Shown one piece after another: positions 1 to 12,881 of a stretch of 64,000 nt of DNA (positions are counted from its first letter, which is position 1; every line of letters begins with the position of its first letter). Source of the stretch: Liolophura sinensis (Eukaryota; Mollusca; Polyplacophora; Chitonida; Chitonidae); assembly GCF_032854445.1 (NCBI RefSeq), contig NC_088299.1, forward strand, positions 3,447,001 through 3,511,000. The letters run 5' to 3'. Below the pieces are notes generated by a model that saw only the letters and a program-made list of their open reading frames with translations, did not search any database and had not been told where the DNA came from. Position numbers and translations under genes: made by a program.

Positions 1-277
1 ACCCTGAAAGTAAATATGACGGATTACTTTAGAAGTAGGATTACTGGAGGAAGTATAAGGCGAATTAATGTATGGGCTGATATCAACTGGGTGATTGAGT
101 GAGGGAGTTAAGTTGATGGATATTTTTGTTGAAAAATATTCGAGCTTTTAAAAACAAAAAGACAAAAAAAAAACAAAGAAAAGAAAGTCAGGCATGCAAG
201 AACACTGTGTGAACAGTTAACAATTAAATCTCAAATATGAATAATATGAACACTCGTGGGTTCTGAGATATACTTAC

Positions 278-3200
278 CCATGGGTTCTGAAATAAGAATG
301 TCCCGTGGCCGACAGAGCCATTAAATTTCATAACCAGTTCCTCTTTGCTTAAGGACGGTGTGCTGAGCTTCTCCACGACAGCATCTGACAAGATTTGTCT
401 GCCTTTGTGCGCTTTCTTGGCGGCCACCAGTCCGGCCAGTTTTGCCACAGACTCGGCCGTGCCCGCACCGCTAGCGGCTGGAATGGGCGTGGCTCTCAGG
501 TCTGGGTCCGCAAAGATGCCTGGCTGTTACATAAAAGGAAATATGCCATTCACAAAAGTCAAAGGTGGCAGACAGTTAGAAAATGCAATGAACATTTGAT
601 ACAATGGCGGTTTTTTTTAGCGGTTGTAGACAATCTATTGATGTTAGAAGAAAACACAGCACTAAACAAAATGTATGTATGCATCGATAAAGAATACCGC
701 ATAAAGTAATAAAAAAAATATAATGCTTTATTTTTGTGATGTTGCATAACCGATATATTGCAGTTCAAAGTAAACATCATCCCTACACTGAGAAAATCGA
801 AAGGGCTGCCTTGTAAATTATAAACAAACAGACTCAGGGTACTTCTATAATTCGTGGCCGCAGGTGTTTCCCCTAGCCGAGGTCTCGCGAACCCAGTTTT
901 GCCTTTTAGCAATATGTACGAGGACTTCAAGTGACGCGACATCGGGTTTCCGTTTGCTCTAATATGGCACATTCCATACCCTCCTAAGAATTCTAATTAC
1001 TTATTAATTCAGAAAATGTCTGTAACCTTTTAGGTCTGCTTTCACGTTATTCCGAAAAATCAGAGTTTATAGGCCTATATTGTTTGTTATCTCTTCAAAG
1101 TATTGTTGCCGGATTCATTTAGATCAATATTTGTACTTCATATTGGATTTCATGTTAGATAATGCAGATGGCTTGATTTATTTATTTATTTTATTTATTT
1201 GATTGGTGTTTTACGCCGTACTCAAGAATATTTCACTTATACGACGGCGGCCAGCATTATGGTAGGAGGAAACCGGGCAGAGTCCGTGGGAAACCCAGGA
1301 CCATCCGCAGGTTCAAATGGCTTGATCAGAGCTATAAAATGTTCATGATGACTACCAAAGCCCCGAGGGCAGTAAAGGTGATCTCAGACATTCCATGCCA
1401 GAGACTGGGACAGAACTAGTTTAAGTCCCACGCTAAATAACTGACGGCTAAGCCTAATCAAGGGTCATTAGATATGCCAAATCAATGCAAGAATCTGGTT
1501 TTCGAACGTCGTCAGACGTTCTACAACGTGAACGAGCAAACAAAGTCTTTACTGGAAACAGTTTTTCCATGAAAACCAATTACATATCGAGAGGTTACAT
1601 AAACGAACCGGCAGGTATTGCGTGGAAACGGACGGCCAATCAGATTCACGGAATTCATCGAATATGTAGAACCTAACAACGAATCGCACTGGTTTTCAAA
1701 ACTTCATCTGGTGTTATACAAAGTAAACCTGGACAAAAAATTGCATCGAATCCGAAAAAAACTTGGAAGGGCTACTGCACGGAAACCAAGCCGGACCAAA
1801 CAAACAGAGCCGATTCAGATCAGAATTTAAATGACGAATGACTATCGTTATTTCATGAGGAAAAGAAGAGGCAGAACACAAAGGTCGCACAAAAAATTAC
1901 CGTAAATTCTGTGTATATATATATGTACTTTGACCGATTCGACTTGTCTTCGTTTTGCCTTCCACAACATCTTCCGAAATAAATTTTTCTCCAATTGCAG
2001 AAGATGCAAATTGAGTTGGAGTTTGATATACATTTGAGGGCTGTTTTAGAGAATTTTTATAATCAAACTCTTTTATCGCTAAAAGTGAAAGAAGTCCTAC
2101 CGTACCATGTGACATGTCAAAAATGTTACGTTGATTGCATTTACAATGTGCAAAACAGTTATTAAACAAACTGTGTAGAAAACTGATGGGCCGAGTGTTT
2201 GTGAACATAAGATGTTCCTCACGGAAAATGATGTTATTTGTGCTTTCGGAAAACGTCGATACAGGTGATTGGAAAGTTAATGTCAACAAAAGTTGTTTAA
2301 CATTTTTCACAAGTCACATCATAGTACTTTCCAATAAGATATCGTCTTACTAAAAAGCTAAAAAAATAGTCCCACTTCAAAATCTACAAAAGATCTCTAC
2401 CTCAAAAATCCCTTTTTTGGTTAAACACTGCACTAAGCATTAACATCTCACCAATTCGTCTTTGACTAATCCGTTGGTGATGTTTTTGTACCACGGATCG
2501 CCAAGCATCATGCTGAATAGCATTTTACGATACTCTGGCATAAACAGGAAAGTATAGACAACATCCAACAAGGAGGGTTGGTGCACCCGAGCCATTCGGT
2601 ACTGTTCAGAGTAAGGAGTGGCAATGAAGAAATCCAGACCTGGATGAAAGCAATTATGACACAATAAAGCCGAGTCGGCATTTCAGAAGTCTCGCGAGTT
2701 CACGCAGTTTTGAGCGAGATAGGGTGCGAGGTTCTCTTAAATTAAACTAACATGGCTAAAACGTGGGGTTTCACCGTAGATGCTAGACTGAATATACATT
2801 TACATCTTACACAGTCGTGTCTGTCAGCTTAACGGCGCTGTTAGCATCTCTCGTAAAATCACGTTTTTTAGCCACCTCAGCTTGCGATAGACCCCACCTT
2901 GTCTTGTCCAAACCTACGTGAACTTGCGAGAGTTCTGGTATGTTGACGGCTTATTACATACACATCAAAGATCGACAACAGTAAATCCATAACAATTGCA
3001 TACAAGTCGGGAAACTTTAGCTGTCTAAAAGCAATTCGGTGCAAATCTACATGTGTAGTCCATTGTGCATTCTGAGGCAAATCTGCGTGTGTAGTTCACT
3101 GTTCATTCCGCGACAAAACTGCATGTATAGTCTATTGTTCATTCCGCGACAAATCTGCGTGTGTAGTCTACTGTTCATTTCATGGTAAATCTACATCTAT

Positions 3201-6200
3201 AGTTCACTGTTCATTCCGTGGTAAATCTACATCTACAGTCCATTGTTCATTCCGCGACAAATCTGCATGTGTAGTCCATTGCTCTCAGGGGCAAATCTGC
3301 ATGTGTAATTCACTGTTCATTCTGGGGCATTTCTACATGTGTAGCCCATTGTTCATTCTGGAGCAAATCTGCAAGTGTAATTCACTGTTAATTCTGGGGC
3401 ATTTCTACACGTGTAGTCCATTGCTCATTCGGTGTAAATCTACATGTGTAATCCACTGTCTATTCTTGGGCAAATCTGCATGTGCAGTCCATTGTTCACT
3501 TTGAGGCAGATCTGCATGTGCAGTCCATTGTTCATTTTGAGTTAAATCTGCATGTGCAGTCCATTGTTCATTTTGAGGCAGATCTGCATGTGCAGTCCAT
3601 TGTTTATCCTGGGGCAAATCTGCATGTATAGTCCATTGTTCATTCTTGATTTTACGAGAACGCACATGCACATTTGTTACGCGACAGAACACTGCCAAAG
3701 GACCTGGGATAAAGCCCAGATTGGGTCATGCCGAAGACTTTAAAAATGGTACTTGTTGCTGGCGAGGCAGCATGGGCGGTAAGACCCAGAAAATATGACC
3801 AGTTGGCCCGGTATCAGTGTAATGCGACTGGACATTTGGTGTTTTCACTCTTCGGCATGATACTTCACTGGCTGCAGCACTTTGGCGGCATGGTATCGCA
3901 CAAAGTATATGCCCATACACTTAATGACCCCTCGTAGTCATAAGACTGAAAAATTGTTAAGTACAATGTAAACCACAAGCATACATACAAAGGCACAATG
4001 GTCAATTCAGTTTGGACTGAACACGCCATACTATCTCAGAATGTTGCATTTGGGACCACCTGGTAAGAAAAGCGGATAATCGACCCCAGAGAGGTACGAT
4101 AAGAAAGTGCAAATTTCAAAATCTTAGATCAATTCTGTAAATTTCCGAATGAGAAGTTATATAACCTGATCGAAGCACCCACAAAACTTATACAACCATG
4201 CGCAGTAATAACCCACCAAAAATGCACTCTCGATCAAAACGCCAATTTTTCTCTCAAACGAGGCACTGTGTTCTTAATTTACAGTATGAAAATCAACGTT
4301 AACCAGCAAAATATTTTTACTGAAACGTTCATGTGGGTATGTGCTGTCAGTTTCCTTTTGGTTAACTTTTGTCTTCACATATAAAACATGAACTTCATAA
4401 TGTGATCGGTTTTGTAATATTTTGGCAAGTTTAAAATCCATATTTCTGCCGTAGTATGTCAGGCACCTTTCATAGAATTAACGGAGTCAGTGTGGAGAAC
4501 AGGTTGCACATCTAGGAAGAGTTCGAATCTCTGCGGTTCTATTTTCTTTCTTTGGAAGCATACTTTTGGCCGATTTGCGTTAAATAAGTGTCATCACGAA
4601 TTAGAATGGATACTTATTATGGTATGGTAGTACGTGACGTGTGGCAACTATAGCGAAATCACACGTGAATCCTTGTTGAGAGCACAAGTGGTCGTCTAGC
4701 TATCATTAATATTAACATTTGGAGCGGAAGTATAGGGCTGAATGTTACAGTTATTTTTTTAATTGATTGGTGCAGAGCTCATTTATTTTTTAGAAAGTTA
4801 CAATTGTGGTGAACTGATTTCCCCACTCTACATTGTCTAATGCAAAAAAGATATTTCAATGTGACAGGAGTAGTATACCATTTTTGGACTAAAACAACTC
4901 TCCAGTGCTTGTTTGGAGTCAGTAATCGCTTCTTGAGGTGTACATGCACTTTCTCGCACTGGGGCCTAGTCCCCGCCTTAATATACCAGGTTCTTTGGTA
5001 TGGATCTCCTAGACAAATGGTTTGATTGTATAAGATTGGTGTTTTACGTCGTACTTAAGGATGTTTCACTTACATAGCGGTGACCAGTATTATGGTGGGT
5101 GGTTGCTGGAAGACCGTCTTACGAACGACCGGGAAGTAAGCTGGCACAAGTTGGACTTGAGCTTACAGCGAACGCATTAGTGAGGGTCTCCTGGGGTATT
5201 GCACTGCGCTAACACGCTAACTACTAGGCCACGGATGCCAACCGTAAGCAAATGAAACTGAACGTATATATTTATATGTTAACATGCATCAAAGAAGAAC
5301 GGGTAAGATAAGACAGCAAACAATATCCGAGTTAAGCTATCTTCAACTCATGCTTGAGCGTTTTGTCCGATTGCATTCAAATTTGTTTCCTACATAATTT
5401 ATGAGTTCGTAAGCAAGTGAAATTTTACAGCGTCCATGGAATGTTGTTATATTCTTTTATTGTTAGAATAAGTTCTCAGTTGAGGGTAATCTCGCAGTGA
5501 AATTTTCTTCATACTTTTGTTCCATGCATAGGAATTTCCACAACAATGGGGGAATTTCCACAACAATGGGGGAATTTTGAGCGGATTCCCCGACTATTAT
5601 TTATAGGTTGATCCAAATTCACGCTAAAAGCTTGTGTATTTTTTAAACCGTTCATTTACGACAATATGCACACGTAACAAATGAATGTTTCTAGATGATG
5701 GTTAAACCACGTTAGTGTGGAGCGTGAGAAGAATTTTAAGGACGATTTTGAGATGAACCTTGTTGAGCTTAAGGTTAAGCGATTTTTTTTTACAGTATTC
5801 CCCCGCTAAAGTATTGACACAATGCAATTCAGGCAGCATTCGGAGTGTTCAAGAAGATCTTACCAAGTGGAACTTTGAGATCCTCCTCGTATATCTGATA
5901 AATTGGTCGGTGTTTGGGGTCTACTTTCCTTGCTAGGAAGTCTACATACATTCCAATTGTGAGAGCGTGGTATCCTATCTCAGTACCTGTAGAAGACAAT
6001 CAGGTAAATAAAAGTCTCCAAATATTGAATATATGTTTTTAAAAAGATACGCGGTGAGCCTACAATGAAATTTACGCAGAATTGGTCTCTTACTTTCAGA
6101 TCTCTCTAAATGTCTATGTGTTTGTAGATTTCCATGTTTTCTAAATATTCCACGAATGACATAATTAGAGGAGAGAAAGACATTTAGGCATTATATCTAA

Positions 6201-9200
6201 ATTATTGCTATCTTACATAAATCGGAATAATATAGTTCATGGAGATTTATTCCTATATGTTCAAGACATCAAACGCTTAAATACAAATGAAGTCATGCCT
6301 CGTCCACTGTTAAAGTACATATGGCTTACCAGGCGGCCAGTGGGGCTTCTGTTCCGCTAGAATTCTTTCCACCTTGGCAGGATTGTTGACTACATCTTTA
6401 AAACTCACTGTTGAATCAAGTACGTACAGACCAGCCTATCAATCACAAAGCCAAGGTCTTTGTTGGTGTATTTCCGGTATAAAAACTCAGTCACATATGA
6501 TAGAGGACTTAAACAAAGCCAATTCTGCTGGACTTTAAAAGTACTTAAAGTAGTCTTAATTTTGGATTACAAGCTAAATTTTGGTGATAAACAGGCCAAC
6601 CCCATGTTCTAAGCTGCCAGTGCTGGAGGAAGCAACAAGTACCGTTTGTAAAGGCTTTGGTATGACTCGACCTGGGTTTGATCCCAGGTCTCCTGACTTC
6701 AAGGTGGACCCTCTAACAACTAGCTCACCGAAGCGATCATTTCTGATTAAAACCCCATTCCTCTTAACAAAGTAACTTGTTGGGGATGCCCATTAAATAT
6801 AAGGCACATCAATTAAATACGGACATAAATTTACCTACAATGGACTACATGTATTCTGGGGTCGTCGCTACTCTGGTTTTGCTCTATATGCTTTAAGTCT
6901 TTCATATTGTATTCCTACATAAACCGGGTTTCTGCTAGTGGACTAAGCATCAACGAGGCCTGCTCCTTTTCCATTGTTTTCATGTTATTCTTTATTAAAC
7001 GTGATGACAACACAATATTTTGAGTTATTCTAGACCAGTGAAATGACCCAGAAACCTCCCACCAATGGGGTCGCTTTGAGTTCAAGTCCAGCTCATGCTG
7101 GCTTCCTCTCCGGCCGTACGTGGAAAGTTCTGTCAGCAACCTGCGGATAGTCGTGGGTTTCCTCCCACCATAATGCTGGCCGCCGTCGTTTAAGTGAAAT
7201 ATTCTTGAGTACGGCGTAAAAGGTCAATCCAATACACAAACAAATACACGAGCTAACACAAAAATGAATGAATAAATAAATGAAAACATAAACATTCAGA
7301 CGTGTACCTGATGACTGATCAGCATATTGACAGTCACATTTTCCTTGCCGTTCTGGGCAAATTCCGGCCAATATTTGGAGACTAGGTCGTCGTACTTCAC
7401 GTAACCTCTTTAACATAAAGTCAGATGAACATAGGTCATTCACGCTTTTCCAGAGTTAAAGTTGATGAATATCACAGGTCTTAAACACATACGTCGGCAC
7501 TGGATCCATCCTTAAAAAAAACTGGGACCGTACAGAAAATCTTCTCTCTGGGTTTTGAAAACCCTGGAGTACATAGGAGGCTTACATTAAAACTTTGCCG
7601 GTGTCAATAAAAAGCTGTTTTTATGATTTCTGTTTGTTTTGTCTCGTGCTGTATCAACAACATCAGCAACAAATATCCCTTACTATGATAAACTCTTAAA
7701 CAAACATGTTGAATCATTAAACCAATCGATCAATCAATAGTATCAATTATGTCCAAAATCAAATTTGTCCAAGTTTATACCCAAAATGGCGGACAAGTTA
7801 AATTTCAGATCGAGAACTCACTTATCCACCAAGGTACTGAAGGCGAGAGCAGCCACAAACTTGGTTGTGGACGCCACGTGCGTAATGGTATTTTTCTTCC
7901 ACTTGACTTGATAAGCCTCGTCTGTGTACCCTCCCCACAGGTTCACCACCAGTTCCCCGTCCACATACGCAGCGAAGGACGCTCCTCGCATGAAACCGCT
8001 TTTTAAGTTCTTTCTGTAACAAACAAAATCCCACACCAGATATGTAACCATGTTAATAAGAGTCAGCTTCCGTTTTCGTTCACATAATTGTAGAACGCGT
8101 TTACAAATTGTGGGTTTTTACACATATCAGACAGTAACATGTAACCAATTATCCATAGTTCGATTGTTTATACATAAATTGTTGTATATCTGATAGGATA
8201 CTGGAATCCTCTCTTGCACAGGCCGACTTTTAGCTTCCATGTGCATATTATAGATGTATGTGTACCTCGATCGGTTTCATCTTTTAACCATAGCAATTTC
8301 CTTAACGACGGGCCTTGGTGCGAGACGACATGGACGTTTTACGACGTTGCCACGATGTCATCGCTCTAATGCGAATTTGCGCTCAATCGGTTTGCAGGCC
8401 ATCTTTCATTGCTACAAACCAGTGCATTATATTACACTTATAAATGTATGTAATTGGCGGGATGCATGGACCTGAAGTATCAGAGTTGAAGTATCAGATC
8501 ATCTGACATTCGCTATATATTCTCATTAAAGTACAAATACAAATTCAAGCTAGAGTTTTGACATAGTACCGTAACTCTCCTACTGGATGAAGAGCTAAAG
8601 AGCGATAGTTGAAGCCAATGGGCGAATCCGTGCAGTCCGGTAGTGTGGTACTGTTCGTATGGAATAAACATTAGCAGTATATGGACATTGTACTGACTAA
8701 CTGTAGCCATTGTAGTGACTAACTGTAGCCATTGTAATGACTAACTGTAGCCTTCATTGCGGGGCAGCACAAGGCGTAGCTTTATAGAACAGTTTAGCAC
8801 CTTAAGAGTATCGTGATGTGGCATTTGTCAGAAAATGCGCATATCTATATTTGATTGTAGCTTTGTCTTCATTTTACACAGCACAACAACCAACCCATTA
8901 AAACAATCCGTAAAACACATTGAGTATACATATCATATTAAGATTATACACTAAAAATATTTTTCTTAACTATATTTCACTATCTGGTAAAGACAATGGA
9001 ATGGGCAAGAACGTGCAGAGCTTTCGAAATGTTACACTTAATGACACAGACGATGACGCAAAACAAGCTTTGCGCATCCCTCTAGGGCAACCTACCCATA
9101 TTTGGGAAAACTCTGACAATAACAGAGTCAAATTAAACATCAGTGTCAGCAGTTTATGTTAGTTACATTTCTCCAGCTGTTTAATAATATAAAATATTAT

Positions 9201-11373
9201 GTTTTCAAAAAGCACAGACAGGATGCTCTACATCACCACATAATGGTTGTTTAACAGGATATTTTATACATTTATATGAGAAATGGAAATATATACGCAC
9301 CTTTTAGTCCATTCCATTGTCTTTCAACATAATTAAATTAATCTTAATTACTAGTGATTTAATATATGATGTATGTATTCATTGTTTAATAAAGGTTATT
9401 TTGCGCCTTTTTTGTTGGGCTATATGTTTTGTTTACACCAAGATATGGTCGAAAATAGATTTCCTGGTATCTGGCATCAGGAGACCGTTATTCTGTTTTT
9501 GTATGATGCCTAGCCACGGATCCGCGCGTGCATGGTTGACATCAGTATTGTTAACCACTCAGTCCACTCAGCATATACCGACGAGCCTCAGTTCTGCAGC
9601 TAGCTTGAGTTAAGTTAGATAGTTAATACATGTTGGATTCCTGTAGGCTTGTACATAACATACACACATTATATTTTGGGCTAAATGTATGCAACAACGC
9701 TATGGCAATGGCATGAAGCTTGTAGAATGGCATGAAGCTTGTAGAATGGCATGAAGCTTGTAGAATGGCATGAAGCTCGTACTACACTGGGAGGATATGG
9801 AGTCGCATGCGTCTTTACCCCACATGGCCTTATCCGTGGCCGAATTAAGACCGGTTCTCGACGCTATTGACTGCAGCCTATTACACACATCAACCAGCAT
9901 TAAACACAATAAAATCACTGCGGTGTCGGGTATGTCGGTGGAATCTTGTTCACAATAATGACAACTTTGTGACACGCAGCTAGTGTCACACAAAGTTCAA
10001 ACGTTCATGAAGAGATCTAAGCACAGGCAGCGGCTTACGTGGTTAATAAGTGATCCGGCCATGCTATTCTTCCTCAGTTTTTGATTGATGTTTTACTTGG
10101 TTAATAAGTGATGCAGTTCGGTGGCTTATTGATGCCATGCCATTTCATTTGATTTTTTTTGGCCTTTTCCTACATACTTACTAGTTAGGCGACTTATCAA
10201 GCTGTTTATTAGTAAAGGTAGTTAATTGGTTTGCAATAAAATCACTTTTAAGCGAAGAAAATTCTTTTTCACAATCGCATTAATTTTTTTTCACATAGGA
10301 AATTCATGGGGATATTAATATCCACTGCGGTGAAAATGATCCCCATCGGGGTATTTTTTCATTTGAAAAAAATAATTTCCTCGTAAAAAATAATTTCCTT
10401 ATAAAAATGATTTCCTGTGTACAAAACGGACTACTATTGTGTGTATTATCAATCAACCAAGGTTACTGATAAAACAGCTTGATATGCCACCTTACTAGCA
10501 AGTATATATATATAGTAAACTGCCAGAAAATTCAAATATAACTGCACGGCACTAATATGCCACCGTAATGCAGCCATAGTATTCTTCCTTTTATTAGATT
10601 GGTGTTTTAGGCCGTATTCAAGGAGATACTCAAGAACTTATTTGCCGGCAGCCAGCATTATGGTGGGAGTAAAGCGAGCAGACCCCACGGGAAACCCACG
10701 GCCATCAGCAGGCTGCTAACAAACCTTCCCAGGTATGACCGGAGTGGAGGCCAGCATGAGCTGGATTTGAACTCACGCTAACCGCATTAACGAGAGGCTC
10801 CTGTGTGATTGTTCAGCGCTACTACGCCAACTAGGCCACGGAGGCTCCCTATACATAGGGATTCACTTTGCATATTTATTTAATTATTTATCTGATTGGT
10901 GTTTTACGCCGTACTCAAGAATATTTCACTTGCGGCCAGCATTATGGTGGGAGGAAACCCACGACCATCCGCAGATTGCTGGAAGACCTTCCCACGTACG
11001 GCCGGAAAGGAAGCCAGGATGAGTTGGACTCATAGCGACCGCATTGGTGAGAGACTCCTCGGTCATTACGCTGCGCTGGCGTGCTAACCCACTGAGCCAC
11101 GGAGGCGCCCCCCCCCCCCACTTTGCATATAGACCTGCACAAAAATAAACACGTCAGATAGAAACATCACCATTCCGCAGATAAATGCGTGTCACATTTT
11201 TTGCTAAACACTCAGTAAACCAGTAGAAATAAATACTCCAGCAGAGAATTGCAAGTCTTTCTTTAGGTGCATGAACTTATTAGTAATATGAACATAGAAT
11301 GCTATTTTTTTCAGCTCGTTCCACGTAAGAGGTTACTTAGTGATGTAGACTATATAGCCTACGGTCGGTACTC

Positions 11374-11442
<69 letters not shown>

Positions 11443-11974
11443 TTTGTGTGCGTAATACATCTCTCAAGGTTGAAAGACTGGTGCGAGCGTTGTTTGCTGG
11501 TGTGAAGTTGGTTAAGAGGAACTGGGGTGGGGTGGGGGGGCTTTATCCCTTATTCAAACAGGCCAAGTTGCGGAATTATTATTAACTTTTTTTTCAGAAT
11601 TTTCCATAAAGGGCCTAAAATATCATCGAGTGTTTACGCTTATGTCAAACTTATGTCAAGCACTAAATAAGGCTGGTATTATGTTACCTAAGCAAATTAA
11701 GCCAAATAGCAATTAAGAAGTTTGGTGAACACGTCCCACGCATACAGGACACAAACACATTGTGAACATGCATTTATTGCATTGCCGACCAGGGAAAATG
11801 TTAAGACCTGCATGACATAGGTTACACTGACCTGAAGGTGTCAGCCACGTGTTGATACTGTGGGGTCCAAAACCCCTGTACGTCCAGCTCTGAGATGGGG
11901 TCTACTCTCGTTAGGTAGTAGTACACCCCCACCGCTGCCAGCCCCACTACGACGCTCCACTTCATCCACCCCAT
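278..11974 (-). CDS. Beta-lactamase domain-containing protein (serine hydrolase), 3' end off window
   Basis: Seven exons on the minus strand: 11832-11974, 7822-8013, 7308-7407, 6330-6435, 5864-5986, 2452-2639, 278-523. Phases match at every junction and all donors are GT. They give about 366 residues; the last donor (GTAAGT at 271-277) shows that more exons lie beyond the left edge. The product has a short hydrophobic N-terminal segment (about residues 6-20) that suggests a membrane anchor or signal. The beta-lactamase/esterase fold follows: a [16 protein letters not shown] block, the SxxK nucleophile motif STTK (about residues 96-99), a [10 protein letters not shown] block, SHQAGL across the exon 3/4 junction, and GYHALTIG where YxN lies in class C enzymes. 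By family this is a LACT/EstB-like serine hydrolase related to animal 'beta-lactamase domain-containing protein 2'. Substrate is unknown. ATG 11974 is chosen because it opens the exon just before the hydrophobic stretch. The family assignment is firm; the exact orthologue is not. Confidence 0.9.
1178..1316 (-). repeat. SINE-A copy, 5'-truncated, with target-site duplication
   Basis: Tail and body of the abundant tRNA-derived SINE family here called SINE-A. The sense strand ends in GTACGGCGTAAAACACCAATC followed by AAATA repeats; here it lies on the minus strand. The 10-bp direct repeat ATGGCTTGAT flanks it at 1168-1177 and 1317-1326, so it inserted already truncated at its tRNA-like head. It lies in the intron after beta-lactamase exon 6. 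Confidence 0.85.
2090..2350. repeat. Degenerate relative of the MITE at 30281-30636
   Basis: The stretch shares several blocks with the internal part of the element at 30.3-30.6 kb, in the same order. Examples are CATGTGACATGTCAAAAATG against CATGTGACCTGTCAAAAACA, and GTTAATGTCAACAAAAGTTG against ATTAATGTCAACAACAGTTG, followed by a shared CATTTTTCACAAGTCAC-type block. The terminal inverted repeats are no longer clear in this copy. It is intronic in the beta-lactamase-like gene. Confidence 0.6.
3037..3652. repeat. 36-bp minisatellite, about 17 units
   Basis: Tandem array with unit of the form GCAAATCTGCATGTGTAGTC followed by CATTGTTCATTCTGAG. Units start near 3041, 3077, 3113, 3149 and so on, with one unit shortened by about 3 bp near 3290. 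Because 36 is a multiple of three, parts of the array are open on both strands. The minus strand reads as a 12-residue repeat ([12 protein letters not shown]-like). The array is in the intron between exons 5 and 6 of the beta-lactamase-like gene; those exons join without it, so it is probably not coding. Confidence 0.9.
3690..3985 (+). repeat. SINE-C copy
   Basis: A second tRNA-derived SINE type, called SINE-C here. Body blocks (GACTTTAAAAATGGTACTTG, TGACCAGTTGGCCCGGTATC, GCAGCACTTTGGCGGCATGG) recur at 47.9-48.2 kb. Its tail (GACTGAAAAATTGTTAAGTAC) resembles that of SINE-B. The head is decayed. It is intronic in the beta-lactamase-like gene. Confidence 0.75.
5030..5245 (-). repeat. SINE-A copy, diverged, near full length
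   Basis: The SINE-A tail (TTGGTGTTTTACGTCGTACT) is at the left. The body is diverged, with a deletion after the TATGGTGGGTGG block. The tRNA-like head in reverse complement is at the right (CTGCGCTAACACGCTAACTA, then GGCCACGG). It is older than the other copies. The surrounding 3990-5860 intron otherwise shows only a 20-bp direct duplication (GGAATTTCCACAACAATGGG, twice) at 5531-5570. Confidence 0.75.
5531..5570. repeat. 20-bp perfect tandem duplication
   Basis: GGAATTTCCACAACAATGGG occurs twice in direct succession, followed by the start of a third copy (GGAATTTT). It is intronic, with no evident function. Confidence 0.9.
6590..6760 (-). repeat. SINE-B/C fragment, head region
   Basis: In reverse complement this holds the tRNA-like B box (CCTGGGATCAAACCCAGG) and an adjacent TCGAGTCATACC-like stretch typical of the SINE-B/C head. 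The body is short and decayed. It is intronic in the beta-lactamase-like gene. Confidence 0.6.
7030..7240 (+). repeat. SINE-A copy
   Basis: Reads in SINE sense from ATGACCC through the B-box region (GAGTTCAAGTCCAGCTCATG), the CGGCCGTACGTGG block and TAATGCTGGCCGCCGTCGTT, to ATTCTTGAGTACGGCGTAAA. The first 35 bp of the head and the AAATA tail are lost. It lies 68 bp from beta-lactamase exon 3. Confidence 0.85.
8687..8752. repeat. 22-bp tandem repeat, 3 units
   Basis: Three units of ATTGTAGTGACTAACTGTAG + CC. The units differ at one base (ACTGACT, GTGACT, ATGACT). Intron 1 of the beta-lactamase-like gene. Confidence 0.85.
9704..9778. repeat. 19-bp tandem repeat, about 4 units
   Basis: Unit GGCATGAAGCTTGTAGAAT repeated with almost no divergence, which implies recent expansion. 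Intron 1 of the beta-lactamase-like gene. Confidence 0.9.
10173..10506. mobile_element. MITE-like element with about 55-bp terminal inverted repeats
   Basis: The left end reads ATACTTACTAGTTAGGCGAC then TTATCAAGCTGTTTATTAGT. The reverse complement of the right end reads ATACTTGCTAGTAAGGTGGC then ATATCAAGCTGTTTTATCAG. There is no coding capacity; the centre is A/T-rich with a second, shorter inverted pair (CATGGGGAT / ATCCCCAT). This structure is that of a non-autonomous DNA transposon. Superfamily cannot be assigned. Confidence 0.75.
10592..10855 (-). repeat. SINE-A copy, diverged full-length
   Basis: Tail (TTGGTGTTTTAGGCCGTATT), body (CAGCATTATGGTGGGAG) and reverse-complement head (CTACGCCAACTAGGCCACGG) are all present with many substitutions. 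It sits about 20 bp from the next SINE-A, in the same orientation. Confidence 0.85.
10876..11118 (-). repeat. SINE-A copy, near full length, with TSD
   Basis: Complete element from the AAATA-type tail to the tRNA-like head (CTAACCCACTGAGCCACGGA). It is flanked by the 12-bp duplication CACTTTGCATAT at 10864-10875 and 11119-11130. A C-run adjoins the head end. Intron 1 of the beta-lactamase-like gene. Confidence 0.9.
11376..11441. repeat. (TA)n microsatellite
   Basis: Uninterrupted TA repeat of about 33 units in intron 1 of the beta-lactamase-like gene. Expected to be length-polymorphic. Confidence 0.97.
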
Positions 11975-12881
11975 GTTTTGCAATCGTTCCGTCCTTACAC
12001 AACTAAAAAGTGCGACAGAGCTTTTTGTCTGACAAATATTTTCAGATTGTCTATTGTAGGTTAAATGGTTTGGTTTGCTGAACCTCTGTAGCTTGATCTG
12101 TGTGTCATCAGACTAGAGCTACACAGGATGTAGGTCTACGGTCACACTCCTAGACACTTCACAACTTGTACGTGTATATAAAGGTGAGCTGCATGAAGGG
12201 GTCATGAAAAGACAGTGGGCCAATAGCTGCACAGGACGGGTCAGGAATGAGGACGACTGCTTATATTTCTTCAGGCATGCACATGTAGGTCAATATGAAC
12301 TCATAATTACATCAGAAAGGAATAACATTTTATCAGTACCTATATAACTATCTAGAAAGGCATTAAAAGTGTACCACATTTGCACTGATTGATCAGCATG
12401 GACTGGAACATTGCATGGACTGTTTCAAGCATGCACGTGTACATGTAAGCCAAAGTGAATTCATACTCTCGGGTACAACGTTTCATCAGCGCATCGAACT
12501 ATCTAGAAAGGAATTAAAGCTGTATCACAAGCTGAATGGTCAGCACTGAAGTGGTGTGGGATACCGGACCTTTAAATTACTTACCAGTTTATTTATTTGG
12601 TTGATATTTTACTCAGCAGTCCAAATTTTCCAACATTCACAACACGACACGAGCTGTTGTTAACACTGCCCCCCCACCCCCCCAAATTTCCCACATACAT
12701 GAAGGGGAAAGATTTTACTTATTGTATTGTTTTGAATTTTTCACTTACATATGACGGCGATTAGGTCTATGCTAACAGGGAGTCCCGAAAGTAAACCACA
12801 CATACCTTCTACAGGTAACTGATAAGCGACTTCATTGGTCAAGGGTCGGACGTCGGGGTGAGTGAACACTTTACAGATAAG

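Noticed and set aside
3405-3698. 97-residue minus-strand frame with a 12-residue repeat
   Set aside because: It is the translation of the 36-bp minisatellite inside an intron. The flanking beta-lactamase exons join in phase without it.
4480-4560. Possible tRNA or SINE B box (GAGTTCGAATCTCTGCGG), and similar words near 16690 and 25370
   Set aside because: No convincing A box at the right distance and no matching body elsewhere in the window.
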